The position numbers and the translations under genes are program-made. Below the pieces are notes generated by a model that worked only from the letters and a program-made list of their open reading frames with translations, did no database searches and was not told the DNA's origin. Positions 1-8,907 of a stretch of 64,000 nucleotides of DNA are shown piece by piece. The stretch is taken from NCBI RefSeq assembly GCF_019613795.1, contig NZ_CP080429.1, positions 1,455,501 to 1,519,500 on the forward strand, given 5' to 3'. This DNA comes from Flavobacterium litorale. GTDB lineage: Bacteria > Bacteroidota > Bacteroidia > Flavobacteriales > Flavobacteriaceae. Numbering within the stretch: position 1 is the first letter of the stretch; each line of letters opens with the position of its first letter.

Positions 1-942
1 CTGTTTAAACTCTTTCTCTGCTGCGGGTTTTGCTTTCTCCAACAAATCATTTAAAAAGCTATGTACTTTTTCAGGGCTTTCTGCCATACGCTCTTCCAAA
101 ACAAAATTAGCATACGAATTATAGCCCAATAGCTGCGCACGCTCGTGGCGTAGTTTTACTATTTTTAGTACGATTTCCTGATTATTATGCTTGTTTTTTT
201 GGAAACCTTTTGAGCCAAAAGCTAAAGCCAACTTTTTACGAAGTTCACGGTTATCAGCATACGTCATAAAAGGGATATAACTGGGGTAATCGAGTGTAAA
301 TACCCAACCCTCTTTTTCCACGCTTTTAGCTATTTCACGTGCACCCTCTATAGCACCTTCGGGCAAGCCCGAAAGGTCTTTCTCGTCAGTTACATGCAAT
401 TGAAAAGCATTGGTTTCTGCTAATACATTCTCCCCAAACTCAAGGCTCAATTTGGATAATTCCATATCCAATGCTCGCAATGTTGTTTTCTTTTCTTCGG
501 GCAAGTTAGCACCATTGCGCGAAAAGCTTTTGTACTGCTTGTCTAGTAATGTTTCCTGCTCAGCAGTTAGGTTTAGCGTTTCTTTTCTATCATAAATCGC
601 CTTTACTTTTTCGAAAAGGGCTGCATTGAGTCGTATATCGTTGCTAAATTCTGATAATAACGGAGAAACCTCTTGCGCTATTTGTTGTATCTCATCGTTT
701 GTTTCTGCTGAATGCAGATTGAAGAAAACATTCGAAATTCTATCTAACATTGCACCGCTATAGGACATAGCTGCTATAGTGTTTTCAAATGTTGGGGTTT
801 CCGTAGCGTTTACAATAGCATCAATTTCTGCTTTAGCCGAAGCAATCCCTTCTTTAAAAGCAGGTGAAAAATCGTCGTTTTTTATTTGAGTAAACGGAGC
901 AGTATCGTGCTTTGTAGTAAACTTTTGGGTGAGTATATTCAT
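1..942 (-). CDS. dcp: M3 family peptidyl-dipeptidase Dcp (5' part, cut by window edge)
   Basis: The reading frame starts with ATG at 942 and runs off the left edge, giving the first 314 residues. The N-terminus (MNILTQKFTTKHDTAPF, then a segment with PTFENTIAAM and FFNLHSAETNDE) matches the helical N-terminal region of Dcp-type M3 zinc metallopeptidases, which release dipeptides from peptide C-termini. The catalytic HExxH site lies in the missing C-terminal half, so activity cannot be judged. No signal peptide is seen, so it is probably cytoplasmic. It sits 15 bases downstream of the toxin gene and is probably the last gene of the minus-strand purK-purE transcript. Confidence 0.85.
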   Translation of the reverse strand, partial: MNILTQKFTTKHDTAPFTQIKNDDFSPAFKEGIASAKAEIDAIVNATETPTFENTIAAMSYSGAMLDRISNVFFNLHSAETNDEIQQIAQEVSPLLSEFSNDIRLNAALFEKVKAIYDRKETLNLTAEQETLLDKQYKSFSRNGANLPEEKKTTLRALDMELSKLSLEFGENVLAETNAFQLHVTDEKDLSGLPEGAIEGAREIAKSVEKEGWVFTLDYPSYIPFMTYADNRELRKKLALAFGSKGFQKNKHNNQEIVLKIVKLRHERAQLLGYNSYANFVLEERMAESPEKVHSFLNDLLEKAKPAAEKEFKQ

Positions 943-957
943 AGTGTTTTAGAAGCG

Positions 958-1248
958 TTATTTTAACTTGAACTTGTTTAAGTCCTGATAATTATTCCAA
1001 AAGCGGAGTAATTCTATTGTTGTATTATTAATTCTGTAAAAGAGTGAAATTTGCTTAACAACAACTATTTTAAAAACATTCTTATATCCTGTTTTTGTAA
1101 AATGTACAGTGTCGTTTTGAAGTAGCATTATATGATATTCTACTTCCTTTATAAAAGAGACAACTTCTTTAGGAGACCAATTTTTTTCTAAATATTCGAT
1201 ATTTTTCCAATAATCTGATTTTGCTAATGGTGACCATTCAATAATCAT
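958..1248 (-). CDS. RelE/ParE superfamily toxin of a type II toxin-antitoxin pair
   Basis: This 96-residue basic protein has the RelE/ParE layout: an N-terminal strand (MIIEWSPLAKSDY), two helices (YWKNIEYLEKNW, EVVSFIKEVEYHI) and a C-terminal sheet ending in the LFYRIN and LLRFWNNYQD segments typical of the family. RelE-type members cleave mRNA in the ribosome and ParE-type members poison gyrase; the sequence does not say which. Its start overlaps the antitoxin stop by four bases (ATGA), the usual coupling in these modules, with the antitoxin first. It lies inside an otherwise housekeeping operon. Confidence 0.85.
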   Translation of the reverse strand: MIIEWSPLAKSDYWKNIEYLEKNWSPKEVVSFIKEVEYHIMLLQNDTVHFTKTGYKNVFKIVVVKQISLFYRINNTTIELLRFWNNYQDLNKFKLK

Positions 1249-1475
1249 TTGTCAAAATATTTGGCGTAACGTTGTTTCGTTTCTTCCATTACCATATCAT
1301 GTGAAATACCTTGTCCGTTTTCAAATTCTTCTATAGCAGCATTGAGTCCTTTTTTTTGTTTAAAAGTAAGTTTTTCTTCTGATTTTAAAAGACTAAGTAT
1401 TTTTTCTAAAACAGAATTATCCTCTAGCTCTAAAATCATTTTTACAACTTCTATTTTCGATGCTTGAATATCCAT
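1245..1475 (-). CDS. Antitoxin of the type II toxin-antitoxin pair
   Basis: This 76-residue acidic, helical protein lies directly upstream of the RelE/ParE-like toxin and overlaps it by four bases. The N-terminal part (EVVKMILELEDNSVLEKILSLL) looks like a small dimerising segment. The C-terminal half (GLNAAIEEFENGQGISHD and an EETKQRYAKYF tail) resembles the toxin-wrapping tails of short Bacteroidota antitoxins that lack an obvious large DNA-binding domain. The identification rests mainly on gene order and size. It starts 32 bases after purE ends, so it could be read from the purK promoter; no TAnnTTTG element was seen in the gap. Confidence 0.75.
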   Translation of the reverse strand: MDIQASKIEVVKMILELEDNSVLEKILSLLKSEEKLTFKQKKGLNAAIEEFENGQGISHDMVMEETKQRYAKYFDK

Positions 1476-1507
1476 AACACGTCCTTTTTTATCAAAGTTA
1501 CAAAAAA

Positions 1508-1996
1508 CTACTGTTTGTTTTTTAAATCTTCTGAGGCGGCAATTACTTTGTTTTTAAGTTCTTGCTTATAAGCAATAATTTTTGCTTGTACCAGTTTATC
1601 GTGGCTTCCTAAAATTTGTGCAGCCAATATCCCTGCATTTTTAGCACCATTAAGTGCTACAGTAGCTACAGGTACACCCCCTGGCATTTGTAGTATAGAG
1701 AGTACGCTATCCCAACCATCTATGGAATTGCTCGATTTTACGGGTACGCCAATTACGGGTAGTGGCGACATTGATGCTACCATACCCGGTAGGTGGGCTG
1801 CGCCGCCTGCACCTGCAATAATTACCGATACGCCTCTGGTATGTGCCTCTTTACTGTATTCGTATAATTTTTCGGGTGTACGGTGTGCCGATACAATATC
1901 GACCTCCGTATCAATTCCTAATTCCTTTAATATATCAATGGCATCCTGCATTACGGGCATATCCGATATGCTTCCCATTATAATTCCTACTTTCAT
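1508..1996 (-). CDS. purE: N5-carboxyaminoimidazole ribonucleotide mutase PurE
   Basis: PurE converts N5-CAIR to CAIR in de novo purine synthesis, using the product of PurK. The 162-residue protein has the class I motifs: GSISD at residues 8-12, SAHRTP at 36-41 with the catalytic histidine (His38), the glycine-rich [12 protein letters not shown] loop at 61-72, and the GVPVKSS and [10 protein letters not shown] segments. Length is normal for the family. It begins one base after the purK stop, so the two are co-transcribed and probably translationally coupled, as is usual for the two-step PurK/PurE route. Confidence 0.97.
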   Translation of the reverse strand: MKVGIIMGSISDMPVMQDAIDILKELGIDTEVDIVSAHRTPEKLYEYSKEAHTRGVSVIIAGAGGAAHLPGMVASMSPLPVIGVPVKSSNSIDGWDSVLSILQMPGGVPVATVALNGAKNAGILAAQILGSHDKLVQAKIIAYKQELKNKVIAASEDLKNKQ

Positions 1997-1997
1997 A

Positions 1998-3152
1998 CTA
2001 ATTGCTAATTACTTTAATAGTGTTTTTAACTTCTTCGGCTATACGTCTGGCTTCTGTAATATCTTCGTTCACAATGGTTACGTGTCCCATTTTTCTAAAG
2101 GGTCGTGTTTGCTTTTTTCCGTATATGTGTGGTGTTACACCATTTTTACCCAGAATCTTTTCTATGTTTTTGTAAACTACATCACCTGTATGCCCTTCGG
2201 CTCCTACAAGGTTTACCATAATGCCAGCAGCTTTACTATCGGTATTACCTAGTGGTAAATTTAATATTGCTCTAAGGTGTTGCTCAAACTGCGAGGTATA
2301 ACTTGCCTCTATGGAGTAGTGTCCGCTATTGTGTGGGCGTGGGGCTACTTCGTTAACTAATATTTCATCATCTTCGGTTTGGAACATCTCTACAGCCAAC
2401 AAACCAACATGATTAAATTTTTCTGATACTTTTAATGCAATAGCTCTTGCTTTTTCGGCTACAGTGGCATCAATACGTGCAGGACAAATTACATATTCTA
2501 CCTGATTGGCTTCGGGGTGAAATTCCATCTCTACTACGGGGTAGGTTTTTATTTCTCCCGACGGCGTTCGTGTTACTATAACTGCCAATTCATTTTTAAA
2601 CGGAATCATTTTTTCGGCAATACATTCTACATTAGGTAACCCATCAAAATCTTGTATTGAGCGGATTACCCTTACACCGTTACCATCGTAACCAAATTGT
2701 GTACTTTTCCATACAAAAGGCAATGTAACCTCGTTATCTTCTACCGCTGCCTCAAGTCTTGTTAGTGCTTCAAAATGTTTATAGTCGGCAGTAGGGATAT
2801 TATTTTTAACGTAAAAATCTTTTTGCCTCCCCTTATTTTGTATCAACTTTAAAGTAGCTGCCGAAGGGTATACTTTAACACCCTCAGTTTCTAGTTTTGC
2901 CAATGCACTTACATTAACGTGCTCTATCTCAAAAGTAAGTACGTCAACCTGTTTCCCAAAATTATAAACGGTATCAAAATCCATTAAGTCGCCCTTAAAG
3001 AATTTATTGCTACCTATTTTACAAGGGGCTTCCTCACTTGGGTCCAGCACGTAGGTTTGTATGTCAAATTTTCGGGTATCGGTTAGCAGCATTTTACCAA
3101 GCTGCCCGCCACCTAAAATTCCTAGTTTAAAATCTGAAGAAAAATAGTTCAT
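1998..3152 (-). CDS. purK: N5-carboxyaminoimidazole ribonucleotide synthase PurK
   Basis: PurK is an ATP-grasp enzyme that uses ATP and bicarbonate to carboxylate AIR for PurE. The N-terminal [12 protein letters not shown] segment is the family's nucleotide-binding-like start. The central region carries [13 protein letters not shown], and the C-terminal part has [16 protein letters not shown], the conserved active-site region. The frame is open to an ATG at 3194, but a TATCTTTG promoter element lies at 3183-3176, downstream of that ATG. The ATG at 3152 ([16 protein letters not shown]) also gives the usual 384-residue length, so I chose it. purK is the first gene of the minus-strand operon with purE. 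Confidence 0.95.
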   Translation of the reverse strand: MNYFSSDFKLGILGGGQLGKMLLTDTRKFDIQTYVLDPSEEAPCKIGSNKFFKGDLMDFDTVYNFGKQVDVLTFEIEHVNVSALAKLETEGVKVYPSAATLKLIQNKGRQKDFYVKNNIPTADYKHFEALTRLEAAVEDNEVTLPFVWKSTQFGYDGNGVRVIRSIQDFDGLPNVECIAEKMIPFKNELAVIVTRTPSGEIKTYPVVEMEFHPEANQVEYVICPARIDATVAEKARAIALKVSEKFNHVGLLAVEMFQTEDDEILVNEVAPRPHNSGHYSIEASYTSQFEQHLRAILNLPLGNTDSKAAGIMVNLVGAEGHTGDVVYKNIEKILGKNGVTPHIYGKKQTRPFRKMGHVTIVNEDITEARRIAEEVKNTIKVISN

Positions 3153-3175
3153 TGTTGCGTTGTTGTTAGTAATGC

Positions 3176-3183
3176 CAAAGATA
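3176..3183 (-). promoter_or_regulatory. TAnnTTTG promoter element for purK-purE
   Basis: TATCTTTG read on the minus strand, 23 bases upstream of the ATG at 3152. It matches the Bacteroidota -7 consensus and excludes the longer upstream start at 3194. Confidence 0.5.
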
Positions 3184-3315
3184 CTTAAAGCCATAAAATT
3201 TTGCTATTAAATAACAATATTTATGCGTTTTACTATTGTATATAGCAGTTTTGTAGCTTTTGTTTTTATAGTAATGTCCTTACAAAATAAACCTGCCATA
3301 AGTAATATACTATTG

Positions 3316-3323
3316 TATATTTG
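3316..3323 (+). promoter_or_regulatory. TAnnTTTG promoter element for the MFS gene
   Basis: TATATTTG, 19 bases upstream of the MFS start codon. A 12-base sequence, TACTATTGTATA, occurs at 3231-3242 and again at 3308-3319, just overlapping this element. Confidence 0.5.
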
Positions 3324-3342
3324 TGGCAAATTTTAATGAGGT

Positions 3343-4632
3343 ATGAAACAAGACGATAAGGATACTACCAAAACTGGTTTTTTTGAGAAAAATCCAGCGT
3401 TGAAAATTCGTGAGTTTCTTTCCTTTTTAAGTGTTCGGTTTGGGCTTATTTTCGCCCTAAACATGCAAATAACCATTATATTTTATTGGGTATACCAGTT
3501 AACCGAAGATAAACTAGCTTTAGGTTATGTAGGGCTCGCAGAAGTAATACCCGCCGTTGGTTTCTCGTTATTTGCAGGGCATTACGTGGACCTTGTTGAG
3601 AAAAGAAAAATGGTGCTTATTTGCGTTATCACCTACGTACTCTTGGGGTTGGGGTTGTTTGCACTTACCACACCGTATGCTTTTGAAGCCTTAGGGCTGA
3701 ATAATACCTTGTATTTAATTTACTTTTTTGTGTTTTGTGGCGGTATTATTCGTTCGTTTACAGGACCATCCATATTTTCGTTATTTGGTTTAGTAGTACC
3801 CCGAAAAGACTATGTTAATGCTACCAGTTGGAGTAGCATGATTAGGCAAATGGGCTTGGTTTTGGGTCCTGTTGCAGCAGGAATACTTATTGCGTTTGAT
3901 GGTATAGAGGCGGGTATGCTAGCGGTAGTAGTATTAGAGTTATTATTACTAATTCCGCTATTATCCATAAGTGTTAAACCAATACTTAAGAAAGAAAAAG
4001 AACCCATACTGCAAAGCCTTACTATGGGGCTGCGGTTTGTACTAAAAACACCCGAATTGCTCGGGGCACAGTTGCTAGATATGTTTTCGGTACTTTTTGG
4101 CGGTGCAGTAGCATTGCTGCCCGTATACCAGAAAGAAATATTGCACGTAGATGAGGTTGGCTTTGGTATTTTGCGTGCTGCCCCTGGTATAGGAGCAATA
4201 GTTACCATGGTAATATTGGCTTTTATACCTTTACGCACCTACCCAGGCAGAAAATTATTTATTGCTGTTACAGGGTTTGCGTTATCCATAATAGTCTTCG
4301 GGATTTCTACTAATTTTCTACTCTCCTTTTTTATGCTATTGTTTTCAGGAATGTTTGATGCTATAAGTGTTGTAATTCGGGGTACAATATTGCAATTGGT
4401 AACGCCCGACCATATGCGGGGTCGTGTAGCATCGGTAAATACCATGTTTGTAAGTTCGTCTAACGAATTAGGTGATTTTGAAAGTGGTGTTATGGCACAT
4501 TGGCTGGGTACAGTACGTGCCGTTGTAGTAGGCGGTTGCCTTACATTAGGTGTAGTGGCCATAACCTTTTTTACAGCCCCACAATTACGCAGGTTTGGTT
4601 TTGATGACCATGAAGATAAAAAAGAGGACTAA
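3343..4632 (+). CDS. Major facilitator superfamily transporter
   Basis: This 429-residue inner-membrane protein has about 12 predicted membrane segments, beginning near residue 33 after a charged cytoplasmic N-terminus. The loop GHYVDLVEKRKM at about 79-90 is the D-x-x-x-x-R/K-R loop between helices 2 and 3 that marks MFS carriers. A second such loop (ATPDHMRGRVAS-like) follows in the C-terminal half. The general type resembles the EntS-like efflux branch, but the substrate cannot be read from the sequence. It converges with the next gene on the minus strand, and their stop codons overlap by four bases. Confidence 0.85.
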   Translation: MKQDDKDTTKTGFFEKNPALKIREFLSFLSVRFGLIFALNMQITIIFYWVYQLTEDKLALGYVGLAEVIPAVGFSLFAGHYVDLVEKRKMVLICVITYVLLGLGLFALTTPYAFEALGLNNTLYLIYFFVFCGGIIRSFTGPSIFSLFGLVVPRKDYVNATSWSSMIRQMGLVLGPVAAGILIAFDGIEAGMLAVVVLELLLLIPLLSISVKPILKKEKEPILQSLTMGLRFVLKTPELLGAQLLDMFSVLFGGAVALLPVYQKEILHVDEVGFGILRAAPGIGAIVTMVILAFIPLRTYPGRKLFIAVTGFALSIIVFGISTNFLLSFFMLLFSGMFDAISVVIRGTILQLVTPDHMRGRVASVNTMFVSSSNELGDFESGVMAHWLGTVRAVVVGGCLTLGVVAITFFTAPQLRRFGFDDHEDKKED

Positions 4633-5192
4633 CGCTTGTTATTTGCGCTATCAATTTTACGGAGTATATCCCGTGCGGCTATTTTATAGGCTGCCGTATG
4701 CTCGTTAAACCCTTGTTCCAGTATCGGGCGTAATTCGGGGTATATCCAATTGTTGTTTTTGCCCAATATATAAAGGGTATGTATGGCGTAGTATTTGGCT
4801 CCTACTTTTCGGTTAGGCGTTATTAGCCAGTCAAAACAAACTTCAGTTATTTGCTGCAACTCTTCCTCACTAATAAAACCACTATTTTTATCATTTTGCT
4901 TTACAGCAAAAAGGCAAATTTTCCCCATAGGGCGTATAGCACTTTCATTTTTCAGGTACGATAGTTTGCTGCAAAAATGGGGTAAGTACTCTTTTAACCA
5001 CGTTATTTTAGCTTCGCAAACCAATTCTAATATCCAGCACGCCCTATGGTGGTGTTTATCGGTCGTATCAAGGGCAACATGTACCAAATCAGCAAGTAAA
5101 CTTTTATCGTTTAACACCATATTGGCTACTTCTTCGCGGCTATCACGGCAGCCACTACTATAGGCTATTTTGTTGTATAAAGTAATATTCAT
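4629..5192 (-). CDS. Conserved helical (HEAT-like) protein of unknown function
   Basis: This 187-residue protein has no signal peptide or membrane segment and is built of regular helix pairs. Examples are LLADLVHVALDTTDKHHHRACWILELV, and LEQGFNEHTAAYKIAARDILRKI near the C-terminus, so a HEAT/ARM-like repeat fold is likely. I recall that short flavobacterial relatives are sometimes labelled adenylosuccinate lyase. None of the lyase signature sequence is present here, so I do not use that name. It lies close to hpt, purE and purK, which may be how that label arose. A near-match promoter (GATATTTG on the minus strand, about 5236-5229) lies upstream. Confidence 0.7.
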   Translation of the reverse strand: MNITLYNKIAYSSGCRDSREEVANMVLNDKSLLADLVHVALDTTDKHHHRACWILELVCEAKITWLKEYLPHFCSKLSYLKNESAIRPMGKICLFAVKQNDKNSGFISEEELQQITEVCFDWLITPNRKVGAKYYAIHTLYILGKNNNWIYPELRPILEQGFNEHTAAYKIAARDILRKIDSANNKR

Positions 5193-5349
5193 AAACCCGA
5201 ACAGAAATCTTTAGTTGTAATCTAAAGTCAAATATCGTAAAAAAACACGTAATCGTTTTAAAGCAATATGTGTTACTATTAGTTAAATTATTGTCATATT
5301 AAATTTTATAAAATAAGCCTGAGTTTACCAAGAGCTGTACTGTAATTAG

Positions 5350-5357
5350 TATATTTG
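5350..5357 (+). promoter_or_regulatory. TAnnTTTG promoter element for hpt
   Basis: TATATTTG. Transcription would start near 5363, so an in-frame TTG at 5365 would have no leader; the TTG at 5386 is preferred for hpt. Confidence 0.5.
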
Positions 5358-5385
5358 CAGATTATTGCTAACCAACAATAGAAAA

Positions 5386-5913
5386 TTGATACAGCTTCAC
5401 GATAAACATTTTGTGCCTTTTATTACCGCAACCGAAATTTATGCCGTAATAACCCGAATGGCACAAGAGGTACAAAACGATATGGATAACGAAACACCTG
5501 TTTTTATAGGGGTGCTTAACGGTGCTTTTATGGTAGTTTCTGATTTTATGAAACAGTACAAAAAGGATTGCGAAGTAAGCTTTATAAAATTAGCCTCGTA
5601 TGAAGGTACTACCTCTACCAATGATGTAAAAGAATTGATAGGGCTTAACCAAGATTTAGAGGGCAGAACGGTTGTGATAATTGAAGATATTGTAGATACA
5701 GGTAATACTGTAGTGGAACTCAAAAAAACACTTGAGGCAAAACGCGTAAAAGCATTAAAAATAGCAACACTGTTTTTTAAACCAGAAGCATATACTAAAG
5801 ATGTAAAGCTAGATTATATTGGTTTTAAAATACCAAACAAATTTATAGTAGGTTTTGGCTTAGATTATGATGGACTAGGGCGCAACCTACCCGAAGTTTA
5901 CCAATTAAAGTAA
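5386..5913 (+). CDS. hpt: Hypoxanthine phosphoribosyltransferase
   Basis: Hpt makes IMP or GMP from hypoxanthine or guanine and PRPP in purine salvage. The PRPP-binding signature VVIIEDIVDTGNT is at residues 96-108, and the FIGVLNGAFM loop near 41-50 and a C-terminal GFGLDYDGLGRNLPEV segment are also standard. There is no in-frame ATG near the 5' end. A TTG at 5386 gives MIQLHDKHFVPF, the usual flavobacterial N-terminus, with a leader of about 20 bases after the promoter. An upstream in-frame TTG at 5365 would coincide with the expected transcription start. It is followed 21 bases later by adk. Confidence 0.93.
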   Translation: MIQLHDKHFVPFITATEIYAVITRMAQEVQNDMDNETPVFIGVLNGAFMVVSDFMKQYKKDCEVSFIKLASYEGTTSTNDVKELIGLNQDLEGRTVVIIEDIVDTGNTVVELKKTLEAKRVKALKIATLFFKPEAYTKDVKLDYIGFKIPNKFIVGFGLDYDGLGRNLPEVYQLK

Positions 5914-5934
5914 CAAACAACAATACATAACTAA

Positions 5935-6510
5935 ATGATTAATATCGTATTATTCGGGAAACCCGGAGCAGGAAAAGGAACACAAGCAGCGTTTTTAAAA
6001 GAAAAATACAACCTTACACACATCTCTACTGGTGATGTGTTTCGTTACAACTTTAAAAACAATACGGCGCTAGGTAAAGAAGCAAAAGTATATGTTGATA
6101 GGGGTGACCTTGTACCTGACTCGATAACCATAAAAATGCTACAAGATGAGGTAGAGAAAAATACCGATACAGCAGGATTTTTATTTGATGGTTTTCCAAG
6201 AACGATTGCACAAGCCGAAGCCCTAGATGCATTTTTGGCAACCAAAGGATGGGAAGTAACAGGTACAGTAGCTTTAGAAGCTGATGATGAAATTTTAGTA
6301 CAACGCTTACTAGAGCGTGGTAAAACAAGCGGTAGACCCGATGACCAAGATGAAAACCTGATACGAAACCGCTACCAAGAGTATAACGAAAAAACCGCTC
6401 CCTTAATGGGGTACTACCAAAAGCAAGATAAATTTTATACTGTAAATGGTATAGGATCTGTTACCGAAGTAACCGAAAGGCTAAGCGCGGTATTAGATAA
6501 GCTTAACTAA
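5935..6510 (+). CDS. adk: Adenylate kinase
   Basis: Adenylate kinase interconverts AMP, ADP and ATP in the cytoplasm. The 191-residue protein has the P-loop GKPGAGKGTQ at residues 8-17, the AMP-binding segment STGDVFR, and the DGFPRT motif near 85-90. The LID around residues 129-142 is short (GKTSGRPDDQDEN) and lacks the four-cysteine zinc site, so this is the short, zinc-free form. In many bacteria adk lies in the spc operon after secY; here it is next to hpt instead, which groups the two purine-nucleotide genes. Confidence 0.97.
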   Translation: MINIVLFGKPGAGKGTQAAFLKEKYNLTHISTGDVFRYNFKNNTALGKEAKVYVDRGDLVPDSITIKMLQDEVEKNTDTAGFLFDGFPRTIAQAEALDAFLATKGWEVTGTVALEADDEILVQRLLERGKTSGRPDDQDENLIRNRYQEYNEKTAPLMGYYQKQDKFYTVNGIGSVTEVTERLSAVLDKLN

Positions 6511-6521
6511 AAAATTAGCGA

Positions 6522-7796
6522 TTGGAAATAGCTATAATATTATTCTTAATACTGCTCAATGGAGTTTTCTCCATGTCAGAGATTGCACTAATTTCTGCAA
6601 GAAAAAACCGCTTAGAAAGTGCGGCCAAAAAAGGAAATGCAAGTGCTGTTGCGGCTTTAAATTTAGCCAATTCACCCAACAAGTTTCTATCTACCGTACA
6701 AATAGGAATTACCTTAATAGGCATTCTTACAGGTATTTATAGTGGCGATAATGTTACGGGCGATGTTGAAACTTTTTTTAATGGTTTTGAGGCATTACAA
6801 CCCTACGCCGAAAACTTAGCATTAATTACCGTATTGGTAATACTAACCTTTTTCTCGTTAGTGTTAGGCGAGTTATTGCCCAAGCGTATAGGGCTTATTT
6901 ACCCCGAAGCAATAGCAAGGTTAGTAGCTTTACCAATGAAATACGTATCTATAGCTACAGCGCCTTTTATATGGTTGCTAACATCCTCAACAGGCTTTTT
7001 AATGAAGTTATTTAACATACGCCCTACAGCAGATGGAAAAGTAACAGAAGAAGAAATTAAAGCCATAATAAAAGAAGGTACAGAAGGAGGAGAAGTACAG
7101 GAGATAGAACACGATATTATGGAGCGTGTTTTCCATATTGGCGACAGAAAAGTCAATTCGTTGATGACACACCGAAAGCTAGTAACCTATCTTACTTTCG
7201 ATTCGAATAAAGAACGTATCAAAGAGCTAATGCTCGATGAAATGCACTCAATATATCCCGTCTGTGACGATAATTTAGACGATGTTGTAGGTGTGGTATC
7301 ATTAAAAGATATTTTTGCCAACTACGAAAAAGTAGGGTTTAACCTTCGCGAAATTACTAAAGAGCCTGTGTACTTAATAGAACATACATCGGCATATAAA
7401 GCACTAGAGATATTTAAAAACACAAAAGTGCATTATGCTTTTGTTACCGACGAATATGGCGTTTTTCAGGGTATAATAACCCTTAACGACATATTGGAAG
7501 CCCTAGTAGGCGATGCATCTGATTTTTATGACGACGAACTTCAGCTACTGCAAAATCCCGATGGTACTTGGACAGTAGACGGACATTACCCATTACACGA
7601 TTTTCTTACCTACTTCGATTTGGATGAACTCACTAGCGAATATGAGGTAACTACGGTAAGCGGACTTATAATGACCGAATTATCGTACATACCTAAGGAG
7701 GGTGAAAAACTAGCTTGGAATTTATACGAGTTACAAGTACTAAAAATGGATGGTGTAAAAATTGATAAAGTTCGCGTAAAATCCATAAAAGAATAA
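6522..7796 (+). CDS. CNNM/HlyC-type membrane protein (DUF21, CBS pair, CorC_HlyC domain)
   Basis: This 424-residue protein has the three-part layout of the family often called hemolysin C or CorC. The DUF21 transmembrane domain covers about residues 2-190 and includes NGVFSMSEIALISARK and the FFSLVLGELLPKRI helix. A paired CBS module lies at about 205-325, and a C-terminal CorC_HlyC domain at about 340-424 has the DGTWTVDGHYPLHDF start. Characterised members export or regulate Mg2+/Co2+; haemolysis is not implied. The start is TTG at 6522, giving MEIAIILFLILLNGVFS, because no upstream ATG is in frame. It lies between adk and obgE. Confidence 0.9.
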   Translation: MEIAIILFLILLNGVFSMSEIALISARKNRLESAAKKGNASAVAALNLANSPNKFLSTVQIGITLIGILTGIYSGDNVTGDVETFFNGFEALQPYAENLALITVLVILTFFSLVLGELLPKRIGLIYPEAIARLVALPMKYVSIATAPFIWLLTSSTGFLMKLFNIRPTADGKVTEEEIKAIIKEGTEGGEVQEIEHDIMERVFHIGDRKVNSLMTHRKLVTYLTFDSNKERIKELMLDEMHSIYPVCDDNLDDVVGVVSLKDIFANYEKVGFNLREITKEPVYLIEHTSAYKALEIFKNTKVHYAFVTDEYGVFQGIITLNDILEALVGDASDFYDDELQLLQNPDGTWTVDGHYPLHDFLTYFDLDELTSEYEVTTVSGLIMTELSYIPKEGEKLAWNLYELQVLKMDGVKIDKVRVKSIKE

Positions 7797-7848
7797 AAAT
7801 AGGGAGTATTGCCAAAGCATAGTACTTTTAAAGACTAAACAATAAAAA

Positions 7849-8850
7849 ATGACAGAAGGGAATTTTGTAGATTACGTAAAAATATATGTAGCCTCTGGTA
7901 AAGGAGGTAAGGGATCTACGCATTTGCACAGAGAGAAATTTATTGACAAGGGTGGTCCTGATGGTGGCGACGGCGGACGTGGAGGTCACGTATACCTTGT
8001 AGGTAATAAAGGGTTATGGACATTATTCCACCTAAAATTTGCACGCCACGTAAAAGCAGGACACGGAGGCGATGGCGGTAGTGCGCGTAGTACAGGTGCA
8101 GATGGCGATGATAAGTATATTGAAGTACCCCTAGGTACCGTAGTTCGGGACAAAGAAACCAACGAAGTACTTTTTGAAATAACCGAAGATGGCGAGAAAA
8201 AAATACTAGCTAAAGGCGGTAAAGGCGGCTTGGGTAACTGGCACTTTAAAAGCTCTACCAACCAAACACCCCGTTACGCACAACCAGGAATACCAGGTGA
8301 GCAGCTTGATATTATTCTGGAGCTTAAAGTACTAGCCGATGTTGGTTTGGTAGGCTTCCCAAATGCAGGCAAATCAACCCTACTCTCAGTACTTACCTCA
8401 GCCAAACCTAAAATAGCCGATTATCCGTTTACAACCCTAAAACCCAATTTGGGTATTGTAGCGTATAGAGATTACAAATCGTTTGTAATAGCCGATATAC
8501 CAGGGATTATAGAAGGAGCAGCCGAAGGAAAAGGATTAGGGCATTACTTTTTGAGGCATATTGAACGAAACTCGACCTTGCTATTTTTAGTACCTGCCGA
8601 TGCAGAAGATATTAAAAAAGAATACGATATATTATTGGATGAGTTACGCCGTTACAACCCCGAAATGTTAGATAAAGATAGGTTAGTAGCCATATCCAAA
8701 AGTGATATGTTGGACGACGAGTTAAAAGCGGAAATGAAAGCGCAATTGGATGTAGATTTTAAAGGCATTCCATACATGTTTATATCATCCGTAGCACAAC
8801 AAGGGCTAGTGGAGCTTAAAGATAAGTTGTGGCAAATGCTTAACGTATAG
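7849..8850 (+). CDS. obgE: Obg family GTPase, ribosome assembly
   Basis: Obg binds the large ribosomal subunit and links its assembly to the guanine-nucleotide pool. The N-terminal glycine-rich Obg domain (about 1-160) contains [14 protein letters not shown] and [11 protein letters not shown]. The G domain follows, with G1 [10 protein letters not shown] at about 168-177, the YPFTTLKPN switch and ADIPG (G3) at 215-219. The G4 box reads SKSD rather than NKxD. At 333 residues it lacks the extra C-terminal domain found in some Obg proteins. It ends at a strong terminator that also serves the convergent LysM gene. Confidence 0.96.
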   Translation: MTEGNFVDYVKIYVASGKGGKGSTHLHREKFIDKGGPDGGDGGRGGHVYLVGNKGLWTLFHLKFARHVKAGHGGDGGSARSTGADGDDKYIEVPLGTVVRDKETNEVLFEITEDGEKKILAKGGKGGLGNWHFKSSTNQTPRYAQPGIPGEQLDIILELKVLADVGLVGFPNAGKSTLLSVLTSAKPKIADYPFTTLKPNLGIVAYRDYKSFVIADIPGIIEGAAEGKGLGHYFLRHIERNSTLLFLVPADAEDIKKEYDILLDELRRYNPEMLDKDRLVAISKSDMLDDELKAEMKAQLDVDFKGIPYMFISSVAQQGLVELKDKLWQMLNV

Positions 8851-8892
8851 CACAATAAAAAAGGAGTCTATTAGACTCCTTTTTTATTGTGC
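8850..8892. terminator. Bidirectional terminator between obgE and the LysM gene
   Basis: A perfect inverted repeat with 20-base arms (8850-8869 and 8873-8892) around a 3-base loop. The core stem is AGGAGTCT/AGACTCCT, with A-run and T-run flanks on either side, so it can terminate both converging transcripts. Confidence 0.9.
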
Positions 8893-8907
8893 TAATTGTA
8901 TTCATAT

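Noticed and set aside
410..595. Short + strand ORF
   Set aside because: It lies antisense within the M3 peptidase frame, which has clear family sequence.
1722..2252. 176-residue + strand ORF across purE-purK
   Set aside because: Antisense to two certain genes across their junction; no recognisable sequence and no promoter.
4629..5192. Adenylosuccinate lyase label for the helical protein
   Set aside because: Far too short (187 residues) and without the lyase signature segments.
5365..5385. Longer hpt start (TTG at 5365)
   Set aside because: It coincides with the expected transcription start; TTG at 5386 gives the usual N-terminus.
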